Source of the DNA: Endomychus coccineus
Lineage: Eukaryota; Arthropoda; Insecta; Coleoptera; Endomychidae
Length of the DNA: 64,000 nucleotides
Assembly (NCBI GenBank): GCA_958510875.1
Contig: OY294069.1
Span: 160,579,111 to 160,643,110 of the forward strand
Direction of reading: 5' to 3'
The translations under genes were made by a program, and so were the position numbers. Below the pieces are notes generated by a model, which was not told the origin of the DNA, did not search any database, and was given only the letters and a program-made list of their open reading frames with translations. The stretch's first letter is position 1. Every line of letters starts with the position of its first letter. Positions 41,991 through 53,688 of the stretch are shown here, one piece after another.

Positions 41991-43291
41991 TAAAAAAAAA
42001 TGTAAGATCATAAGTAAGTAAAAAAGTAAAAGATTTTTTTGGGGTTTCTACTGCTTAAACAACAGTGCAAAACATCTGTACTTAATGTAGAAAGATAATC
42101 AAAACAAGATGTATCTCAATTACGTAAGCTCTATTATATCTAAAAAAAAGTCACTGATGTAAACAGATTATGTTAAATACATAAATGATTTATTTGAATT
42201 TCATAATTTGTATACTATTTATAGAATAAGAGTTTGGGAGCTTATTCGACATTTTAGTGGTTTTCTCAACGTCATCTGGGGGTTAATGTTAATGAGTGAA
42301 GTCATCTGGTACCACTGGTTGACATATCGGATTCAGTACTGACTCAGATTCAGTGGTTCGAAACATACAGACTGGCTAACAACTAACATTCTTTATTATC
42401 TTAATTAATTCTATGTTAGTTTATTTGTAAGTTTATTTTTGGATTCAATAACATTACTGAACAATTTTGAATTATGTATACGGCCACAATTCAAATCGAC
42501 CAATCACCACCATGTCGAGTTGGGACTTTTACTGCAGCCTCTTACATTATACAGCGTAAACCTTTCAAAATACAATTTGAATGTAAATATCTGAACCAGG
42601 GGTGTGAATAGTTCCCATGCGACTCCCCATACTCCCACGCAGGCTAATTAGATCGCTCATACATTTCTGCTATAAGCCTTTCCTTCCCTCACAGTCGCAT
42701 TTTAAAAACAGGACCTCATTAATAATAGAATAATACTAATCATATTATCCAAAACCCTAGTAAATAAAACCTTAGCATTATTCAAACAATCCAGCTATGC
42801 AAATATTTAAAAAAAATATGAGCTCATGATATCAAATAGAAAGCAAGTTCATTGGGATGGGCCAGACTCTAAACATAAGTATGTACACTCTCCTTTCCAC
42901 ACGGAGGCATCTTAATGATTGAAAGTTTCGGGGTAGGCTAATATTTACATTTTTTCGAATTCGGAAAAAATGTTACTCGGAATGGGACGCCCCTGATGAT
43001 TGGTACATTATAGTGTAGTTTGAATAGAAATGTCTTCAAAATACATTCTGGCGTCGAGGCTCAGTAATTATACTGCTAGCTAATACCAGTAGGGTCGTCC
43101 CAGAGGGGAGGCAGCCAGCAGCCTGGGCACCAAAAGAAAACTACAGAAATTTGATGGAATTTAAAAAGTATTGCAGAAAGCGCTGCATATTGGAAGCATC
43201 ATTCGTCAAATTCCTGCTCAAAGTACATTTTTATATTACTCTATTATAAATATATTTGGTAGTGATAGTTTTCTGGTGACAATTGACTTAC
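41991..43291. other. Spacer downstream of the ankyrin-pseudokinase gene
   Basis: No gene was recognised. On the minus strand an acceptor-like 'TTTCTGTAG' near 43,135 opens a 34-codon frame starting 'FSFGAQAAGCLPSG' that ends in TGA. It could be the missing terminal exon of the gene at 43,292-56,145, but nothing kinase-like is visible in it. Confidence 0.25.
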
Positions 43292-46200
43292 CTTTCGGCT
43301 ACCGAGCTCTCTAACTTTCATCACTCCATGAGCATCGACGAAAATATCAAAATACTTGAATGTGGTATAAATCACAGAGGTTCCATGAAGGTGCAAATGA
43401 TTCAACCAAGTAAGTAATTGACAAATGAATGCAACAACTATAAAATCTAAAGATATGTGCTTTTCTTCCATCATTCGGATGTATTCACTCAAGCTCATCT
43501 CATATACATATCTAGAGAAAATAGTGTCCATGTTCATACTGTAGAAAGCGTAGTAAGGCAGTACATTCAAATTACTTAGTTCAATTAGAGATCTCAATGT
43601 GTTCATGTTATAATCAAGTTTTAATAATTCTTCAACTGCTGATTTTAATCCTTCCTTGATCTTCAGCGAGCTTATGTCTATGTAGCTGCCCACTACTGTT
43701 CCTGATATTTGGTGTCCTAATCCACTGCTAACTGAAAAGAAGATCTACTATTTCTTACATTTCACTCTTCATTACCTGTTCTATTCATCTTAAAAATATT
43801 TTTCTCAATTGAAATTTTTCGGTAGTGGTTATAAATAAGACAGTAATTTCTATTTTTTATGTATCGACAAATAAATGTGAAGAGGACCTTTTGAATATAG
43901 AAAATTCACGCTTAAGGGCAAATTCGTCGATCTTACTACTATTATTAGAAGGCTTAAGAAGATCTATACGAGAACCCTTAAAAAGATGAATATCCTGATC
44001 ATACTGTAAAAATGCGGAATGCACAATAGAATTAACTATGTACAATGAAGATGTTTCCCCATTTTGCTCAAATCGGTTATAAAATGGATTCTTCTGCAAT
44101 TATAAGTGAAGAAGTATGCAAAATATTTCAAAAAAATCACTCTTACAATTACCAGCTAAACACTTCAAGGTAAACTCTATACTGGACTTAAAACAGGACT
44201 ATAAAATTTACGAACAAAATGCCCTAAAAAAAGAGCAAACTGTAATGCCAAAATGCAATGCTCATGCTCATTAACCTGCAAGTAGGAGATTTGAACCAAG
44301 GCAAGAAATTCAATGCTCTGAAATAACTGATGAACAAAAAGAAAGTTTGCCTAATTATTCTTGGAAGGAAAAAACATTGGTAGAGAAAGCAACAAAAAAT
44401 AGAATGTAAGATCAGCTAAAATCAAATTAGCAATAATGAGGCCAATGAAACGTTAACAGAACAATCTTAACGAAAGATGTGGGAGAATTCTTTTCATGTT
44501 ATCAAAGCCACACTCTGGGTATGGTATATCGTGAAGTACAAAACTCTACCGGGTGTCTATTTTGGATAGTAATAGACATGTTTATGAGTTCTAACAAAAA
44601 ACATGAGCGGAACAGCCCAAGAGGCTAGCCTATTGGACAGCTTTTTCAAAGTATTCAAGAATCAATATAAATATAATAAATATACCAACAACAAATATGA
44701 AAGTAATATTTGTTAAAAACATCACTAGCAAGAAAAAAATTCTAGGCATATGTAGTTAGAATAACAGAAACTCAAGGATATATTTAGCTTTTTAGCTTTT
44801 ACGGTAGATCTCCTCCAAGCTCCCCGGTTAAACGCTGCAGCAAACTATTACAGAACCGAAAAAAGTGCATAATTGGACTTACTATTATGTCATAAAAAAT
44901 CAGTTTAATAAGATAGGTAATGTTTAACAGGATAGGTAATCTGTTCATATTACATACATAAAGAAAAAGCTAGTCACAATATTGATCATTGACTTGCAAG
45001 TCTGAAAAACCCATTGCAAAAATTTCGGTCGATATTCTTTCATGACTGATTTATACTCAACACAGTGGGTTATGTATTGCACAATACTGATTGCCTTCCA
45101 GCCAAAACTGTATCCCCTGCACCTAACACCTAAGTGTTATAACAAATTGTTAATAGAAAAAATTTCGGCTTACTTCATCCATCGTTTTTCTACAATTTTT
45201 GTTCTTCAATAGGCGGCAATAAAATGGACCTTTTGATACCCGGCTGCCACCCTTCATTTGCTGCTCGTCAAATTGCTTCAAAAAAATATCCCACTACCGC
45301 ACCTTTGCCCCTGCGAAGATGAGGCTATCGAGGTTGTAAATCGACGTGCGAGTTTTGTCGAGGGATGAGTTTGAAATGCGCGCTCTGGAAAAGGACAGAC
45401 GAGTTCTTTTTTATTCTCTAAAAGCAATTATAACAATACAGCTAATTCCTGTAGAAGCAGTTGAGGCAGTTTCAAGAATTTCAAATGGCATTTGGAGAAT
45501 AAATGAGGAACGATCGCTCTTTCCTTTTCTAGAGCGGGCATTTGAAATTCGCCTCCCGAACAGATCTGCGTCAGTACATCGTCAGTCGAGTATTTTCTTA
45601 AAGAAAATTTTACGAACTTTTCAACGGGGCATCATTCGTCCATAAAAGCTTTAAATCAGGGGATGAAAGGTGTCAAAAGATCAATTTCGTTGCCCCCTAT
45701 CGATTGAAACAAAATTTTTCCTTCATCCGATGGGTCAAAAAGGCGAAGAACAAAAGTTTTCTGAAGAATAAAATCTTTTTATGCCCGAATTCCTTAAATA
45801 ACACTCAAAAAAGACTTTTTCCAGCGAATTCCAGACTATATAAAGTTTTCCCTCAAAATTGGAGGATACATTGGAAACGAGTTCACTGAGAAATAAGCAC
45901 ATCCTGGGACAAAGAATTGGCGATTGAATTACAATTAAAAAAAACACGGGAAAAGTTTTCCTCTATAGAGCCCTTGTGTTGTAGAGTCTAGAGAAAAAAG
46001 ATGTGAAAGAACATGGAAAATGGGGTTTTTCAAATTTAAAAAAAGTAACCTTCACATCCTGGCTGTGCCATTCCTCGAAGTTGTTCACATGGTTGATTCC
46101 ATGCAAAAATTGGTCTGAGATAAAACAGGTCAGGATAACCTCCTCCAAATAAACCATTAGTTTTATTTTGCTTCGTCTTCGAGTACCATATGCGAGTGTA

Positions 46201-49200
46201 AACCTGATCTTTTTTGTTTGTTCCCTTTTTCTCGTCGTCACTTTCACAAGTTCCCATTATAGAATCTATTAGATGATACGCATTGTCCAACGTTCTTTGT
46301 TTGTCTTCAAATGCTTTTTGATTATATACCGGTTTGTTTATTCCGATCCCTCCCAGTTCGCGGTTAAATATTTCAATAGGAGCCTCTTCGTATCTGGTTT
46401 GTTTAAAAGATGGTTCTTGTGATACTTTAATACTTATGTCATCTCTAACGTCTATTTTGTCATTCAATACATCCTCTATATATTTATCTATGAAACTAGC
46501 TTCATCCAATATATCGTTCTCCGGTAAACTGTATCTTATTTTGATTTTTTCCGTATGAGCTAAATCGTCATACAATGGTTTGCCATTGATTTTGAACGAG
46601 AGAAGTGTCTTCTCTAATTTGCATACGTTATTGTAACACTGCAGAGGATTTTTGTTGTATAAATTCCTTATAGATAATATCAAGTGGTCGAACTTTTTAT
46701 GTAAATCTTCGAAACAGTGCTTTTCCATTCTTTCATTGGGTTTGTGAAGATCTTCTGAATCTTCTTTCGTATGAGGTATTACTGAAAAAAAAATTTTGAA
46801 ATGTGAAGGTTAAGGCTTGTTCATAACATTAATGACCCCTATTTTTTCACACTTTTGACTATACTAGGCCTCTACGATATTCCTAAGACTAATATGGATT
46901 GAATCACAATTATATCGTACTTACGATAATCTTCATGAAAATCTTGATTTGATTGTATGTCGTTCTCTGAATGTTCCTGATAGCGTTCGATTATAATTTG
47001 CAATAACTGCGTCAGATATTCGGTAATTACATTCAGCGGGTTCATAATCTTCACGGATTGCTTAGAGCCATGAGCCACATCTCTTAGATTTTGGAAAGCT
47101 GACGTTAGTTTTTTTTTATCGAATCTCAAACTGTTCAGTAAGCTTTTTGAATTTTCGAAACGCAGATTCATTATTTGCGATCTCCATTCGGAGTTTTTGG
47201 CCCCATTCGAGGATTTCCTGTCGTTTTCTTCCAAAAAATGTTTCACTTCGGAATTTTCGAGATATTGAATTAGGGAAGATGTGATTGGATTTTCTCCTTC
47301 TATAACAGACCAAGACCTAGAATAATATTCCAAGACTTTAGAGATATATTTTCAGAGGATTTACTTCAAAGCTGATTTGCGATAAATTTCAATATTTAAG
47401 GAGCTTGTTAGGAAAACGATAGGGGTTTCACCCCCACCGCTTCCTGAAAGGACTGTTTTATATCAGTACGCCGATGAACGGGAAATCCTTTTAAGAAGGT
47501 TAACTTTTTTACTAGAGTCAATGGTGACCCAACGGTAGCCAGCTGATTATTGAGGTTCGTTCAAGGGTTTAGTTATAGATTTGGTCAAATGACCTTTGGA
47601 GATAACTGGATCCAGGACAGTCAAGAAGAATCACACAAAATGTGATGAATCTGTAACAATTATAATTAGTCACAACGTGATCTATTATTACTGGTACTTG
47701 TAGCAATATAGTATTATATTACTTCAAGTCCTTTCTTAATACTTGATACTCGGAAATTAGAACTCACTTACAACTACATTAGAACTGCCTTTGGACTATC
47801 TTTAATTATTGTAATACTAGCTTATCACTGAATATATATCATATCTCAAGAACAATTCATCCCTTTTGGTAGGTTGACCCAGATACTGATAGAAGCAAGC
47901 ATTTTCCAGTACACGAATAATGACCGATAATGATTTATACTATAAAATGATTGATACCGATGATCAGTAACCTTGCGTTCGTAAGCAATACAGGTCCTTG
48001 TGGGACACTAGCGTTGATAGCCATTATATCGGAGGATACTACGTCAATCACCATATGAGGTGATCTATCTGAGAGATAAGCGACAAAGTTGAGGCGGGAA
48101 ATCATATGACGGGAGTTTCCTGCTCCGGAGATATCCAATGCTACAGCAAGAGATTGTACATGCTTTTCAATATATTTCTGTCATACATGTGTTATGTAGA
48201 CAAGAAGGTCTCCTGTTGATCTCTGCTAACGAAAGCCATATTGCCGGTCATCCACGATGTTTGGGCTCTTTAGGTATTGTATGAGCTCGATGTAGTTTGC
48301 TTTTTCCATCACTATATAGATCACAGATAATAGTGCGATGAGTCTATAATTATTAGGAAGGATCTCTCCTTCCCTTTTTTTGCAATTGGTTGGACTCTAG
48401 CTGTCTTCTAGCTGGATGGAAAGACACCAAGTTTGTATGAAAGGGTGAAGGACCTGCAGAAAACTGGCGTTAATTCAGGCGCACATTCCTTGAGAATGAC
48501 AGGTATGGTCTCCACAGACTTTTCGCTATTGAGATCTAGCAGAATGCGAATCCTTGAAACCAGCAAAACATTAAACCATTCTGCTTGAATATCTACTCGT
48601 CTCATTCGTTCACTAGACCATGTTTTCTCATATGGTCATTAAGTTTGCAGTGTCTCGTCATAAATCTTGTAAGGATTGTAACATTATTTCTTCTTCCCAT
48701 TATGCTTTCCATGACATCTGTTTTTCTAAATTTATCCAAGAGGATCTTGGACCGTCATGGTTCAACGGTTGTTCAGTGTTCAATACCGATTTCTCCTTTG
48801 CTTGAAGGATTTCCTGTATAGCATGTGTTGCTTTACTTCAAAAGAATTCCGGCTCTATAAGAGGCGTTTCAGCCTCCTTGCTTCCAAGGAAGCGCCCGGC
48901 TGTTCATTTCGCTTAATTCCTGCAAGTTCTGTAGTAACCCAGTGAAGGGCAATTATTTTTTTTACTACTAAGGTGTTTAGTTTGATTTTGTAGGTAAGAT
49001 AGTCCTTGAGCTCAGCGCTTCAATGGCTGTTTCACTATCTAAAAACCAGGCTATGTCCTTATTTTGTATCATTACTCCAAATTGAGTTGTGCTTCCTCTC
49101 TTAATAGCACGGAGAACTGGAGTGAATATCCATGGGTTCCGTGTATTTGGTTCTGGGTAAAAGAGTCCGTTTCACATACCTTCTGCTGTTCTGGATCCTT

Positions 49201-52200
49201 CGATATGCTGTTTGCTCCTTTCCTAACAAGGTGAACTTACCCCGTCTTCACTCTCCTTTGTTCGGTAGTTCTGCGTAAAAACGATATGTTTAATATTAGT
49301 TATGAATACGTTTTACTTACGTATCACTAATTTCACCTAAGATTGGTGTAGTTTCTTCAACTTCTTCTTCAACGTACAATTCTTCCAGCAAATCATCGGA
49401 TTTTTGATCAACCATTTTCTTGGTATTGAGACTTAAGCGTTGCGCCAATTCAGCATTCTTCATTTTTGTCATTTTCATTTTCAACGCTCTCGATCTTCTC
49501 CTCGTTTTCTTCGAACAGCTGATGAACGCGTCATTTTTCTTCTCTCCTTTATTGCAGAATCGATCCTCTTTACTTGACAAATCCCGCGATAAATTCGTCT
49601 TATTATTTTCGATTGTGTTTATCATTCTTTTTATTTTCTTCAGTTTCTTCTTCATCTGCAGAATGTTAAAGTTATATTTCTAATACACAACAAATAATAA
49701 TAACGAGTTACTATTTTTAATCTTTTTTCATCTCCAAAATCGTGTTGAATGAAATTGAATTGTTCTTTAAAGTTAGACTCGTAAAATGGTAGAATGAATT
49801 CATACTTTTCCTTCAGCCACCTTTGTCCAAACTCATTGCACGTGCAAGATAATATCAGGACGAAGAATGAAATCGTAGATACGTCTTTATCTTCTCGGCT
49901 GAAATAAAGAAAGAAGATTTTCGTTCTAATCAAATCTTATTTAAAAAATTCATCCTATCATTGTTTACCATTGAACCCCACATGTTCGTTTTTTTGTGGA
50001 AATGCAGAGAGAGATTTATTTGAATTAACGCCCAATTGAAATAACAAAACGTAAGCTAGTTTTTACAAATGTATATCTATATTACTGGATTCATCCAGAA
50101 TTTTCACGATGAATCATTAAGACAGACAAGTCTGTGAACATAAATTCTTCCATTCATTATTCTTAAATTTCCTAGACTCGAATATAAAAGTAGACCTTCT
50201 TAAGCGATCCAGACAGGTGTTCGGCAGCATATTATTGAAAAATTTTCCAAGAAGTAAAACCTGAACATCCGAATTGAAACATTCGCTTTGCTCATTGAAG
50301 AATAATAATTCCATGGCCAGCATGAGGAAGAATTTGATCTTATCATTATCGCCATCTGATTTCTTGATTGCCTGTAATATTAGAAAGTTTGTTAACATTA
50401 GGATATTGAATAATAATTGAATACTAATTCTCCCAATGTGAGGAACGTGTGATGGAATTGGGGAAAAATAAAGTCAGATGATATAATTTTGCTTAGTTTG
50501 GGAATATAGGGTCCGATGTATAAATCTGACTTAATGATAAAGAAAAAAGAAATGTGACATTTTTATTCATTTTCATATAATATGAACATTCAGAACTTGA
50601 TTTTTTTTGACAATATTGTCTTAACATAATAAAAAAATTTCATATTATTTTTTTCTAATTCGCTTCTGAAAATTTTCACGAGAATGCATTTAAAGACCAT
50701 AATAGCAATAAAATCGTACCCATGAGGCCAAAATTGTCCGACAACGACTATAAGCTCAACATTTTGATCAAATTCGTATATTTAATAATAAATATAATTT
50801 GTTTATTAGCAAATTTGTGGGTACCATTCGATGATATTGACGATAAAATCGAACTCAGAACACAAAAATTATCCGAAAACGACCCTAAACTCGGAGTTTT
50901 GATGTGCAGTCATTTTCCCATTCCTCCCTCGACGAGATGACGACCTTCAAATGCTGCTCCGCGAACCACAGAGCTTCTAATCGCAGCCTTTCAGATTGAC
51001 CCCTAAATAGACGAGATTGGTCTGCACTTCATCTCTTTAGGGAACCATTGCAGCTAAGTCTATAGACCGCCATCATTGCGAGATTCCTCATCGTCATTGA
51101 TAGGAATGGCATGCTCAACAAGGCCCTCAATGCTGTAGTTGGTGTACTATTCCTCGTGGATGTAATGCCTCTGAGGAAGATGTCCAAAAGTTTCTGGGCT
51201 GATACCAGTTCGGTTCTTTTCCACCATACAAGAACTGCATTACTGAGTCTTGGGATAATAATAGCTGAGTAGATCAACTGCTATGAATTATTCACTCACT
51301 ATGAAGTTTTTTCAAAGAACAGAATTTTTGCAATCGAACCTTACGGAATTGGAAAACATTCTAAAAAATAAATAAACTCCACCTAACTGTGTGGTTTTTT
51401 GCAGTTGATTATGTTTTCTTGTGTTTCATTATGTTTTCTCAGATGGCAATCTGCCATTACTGTACGACAACCACAAATTTTGTAATTGGTTCGATAATAA
51501 GTTTCGGACCCTGTATTTTCACCTATAATGAAGTCAGAGGTATTTCTTCTGGTTTTTCCAATTCTATCACACGGAGGAACAATCTTATTGTGATGATCTC
51601 ACCTTTTGTATATGTTGAAATATGTTCAAGTCAAGTAATATTTTCAGACCATTCGGTGTTTGTTGAACAGCGTATTGAATAACTTTGATTAGTATATTGC
51701 AGTCTGTATGGTATTCTTCAGTTTGCTCTGCTAATACATTCAATATTTCCAATCGTCTCTACAAATAATACCATCGTTATCTATTATTGTTATCATGTGC
51801 ATAGGACGATGTGGTATTACTTCTTACCTTCAGGTATTCCCTAAATGGCAACACTTTCTTCACTTCGTTCATCATTTTATCGACAATCTTATATGGAGGC
51901 TTAGGAGAATCCAAAGCTGCGGAAATAGCATAGCAGACCGCCATGCTGCCTTGGTGATCTTCTTTCAATACACAAGCTCCTGCATTCAGCAAAAGATTCA
52001 CTAAATTCCAATTGTTACGGAAACAGGCTAACATCAGTGGCGTTACACCCTGGGCGTTTTCGTTATCGACATCCAGCTGCAATATAGAAATCCAGTCAAC
52101 ATATTAGTGATAATGTTTGTGGGTTATGCTCAAGATTCTATGGTCACTGTACCGAAGACCGGAAGTATGTCATTGGAACCTCTAATAATTCTTGAGGCAT

Positions 52201-53644
52201 AGTGACTAATGACTAATGTTGGCGAATATATGAGAGCTGATAACAGTGGTATGGAAATGAGAAAGTGAATAAAAAGTTAATAAATAGGAGTTATTTTCGT
52301 GAGCGCGGAAGAGGACGAAGAACTTTTTGAATAATTTTTCCTCTCCTTCAGAAGTCATAGACGATTAGGATTAAACATTTCAACTGTCCTCTTGGTGGGG
52401 TCCTACACCAAATATGGTCGCGTTAAGTTTACAGAATGTCTTTAATCATCGTTAAGAAATTTCAAAGAAGAGATTCTGAAATGAATTTAAGGAGATTTTA
52501 ACAATAACTTCTGGAACCATAACAGGTTTCGTGTGTTGGATGGGATGTTGATAAGGTCCACATAAAAGCACTGAGCTTGAACATCATTAGCTCAATGCTG
52601 GTTCTTAACTGCAAAACCCCCAACAGCACCCTCTAATGGAACGATAATTGGAGGTCCATTGCGAAAACCGCTGCACAAAACTTTGTTTTCTATTCCATGC
52701 CAAGAGCTACTTCACATACCAGCAGTTCATCTACAAAGCACAGATTTGACCTGGCTTGAAGTACTGTTCACATTTTTGGAGTTCAGCTCCCAAACCTACG
52801 CTGAAGCTCTTGCATTCTATTCTGAAGAGAGCCATTCGTCTGATTGATGATATCACACTTACTAATTCATTAACCTGTCTGGAACATCGTAGAAAGATAT
52901 TTCCATGGTCGGTGTTGATCAAAAATCTCGTCTGTTGTCCCTCCAGGAGAGATATTTCATATTATATTTTTCATTGGATCAGAACATACAGGAATTGAGG
53001 CAAACGAACAAATGGACGCCCTTTCACCCAAGGAAGATGAAAAACCGGTATTAGGACAGGTATTTTGCCTTATTACCGCTGATTAGAGGAAAAAATAAAA
53101 TGTAGATTCTGTATGTAAAGATTTACCTGCTCGTTCAGAAGAATATTCAGAAAATGATCCCATTCTCTTCGCACCGACAAATGCAATAAGTCAGGGCCAG
53201 TTTCCCTCACAAACTCCATCTCTAGCATATCGTTATTCTTCAGGATGAACCATAAATGTATGAATGATTGTTCGTCCCAGAGTTTGTGTTTCAATGCTAG
53301 TGTGAGGGCATTTTCGCTGTTGACATTTGTTATTCTAACGTCACCGCCTTCATATAATAAGAATTCTACTATTTCCAAAAAATTCGACTTGACTCCCCAC
53401 ATCAGGGCAGTGTTATTGAACTTAAAAATCAAAGTTGTGTAATTGTAAAATAAACAAGTAAAAAGGCGGGGAATGTGCTAATTTCCTGCGCACATTTGCT
53501 AACGTGTTTCACTTACCGCATCAGTTTCATTGATGGGGAATCCCATATTCACTGCAATTTTAACAACATCTAACTTATTCAGGATTGTTGCTCCAATTAT
53601 TAGTGGTACTTCATCCTGCAAACAAAAATTTTAAGGAATGTGTG

Positions 53645-53688
<44 letters not shown>

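Noticed and set aside
45346..45645. 99-codon plus-strand open frame as a gene
   Set aside because: It spans an imperfect inverted repeat, has no splice context or family resemblance, and lies in an intron of the opposite-strand gene.
49420..49683. Plus-strand hydrophobic frame
   Set aside because: It is the antisense of the Lys-rich exon 8 of the ankyrin gene, which gives Phe/Leu-rich translation by chance.
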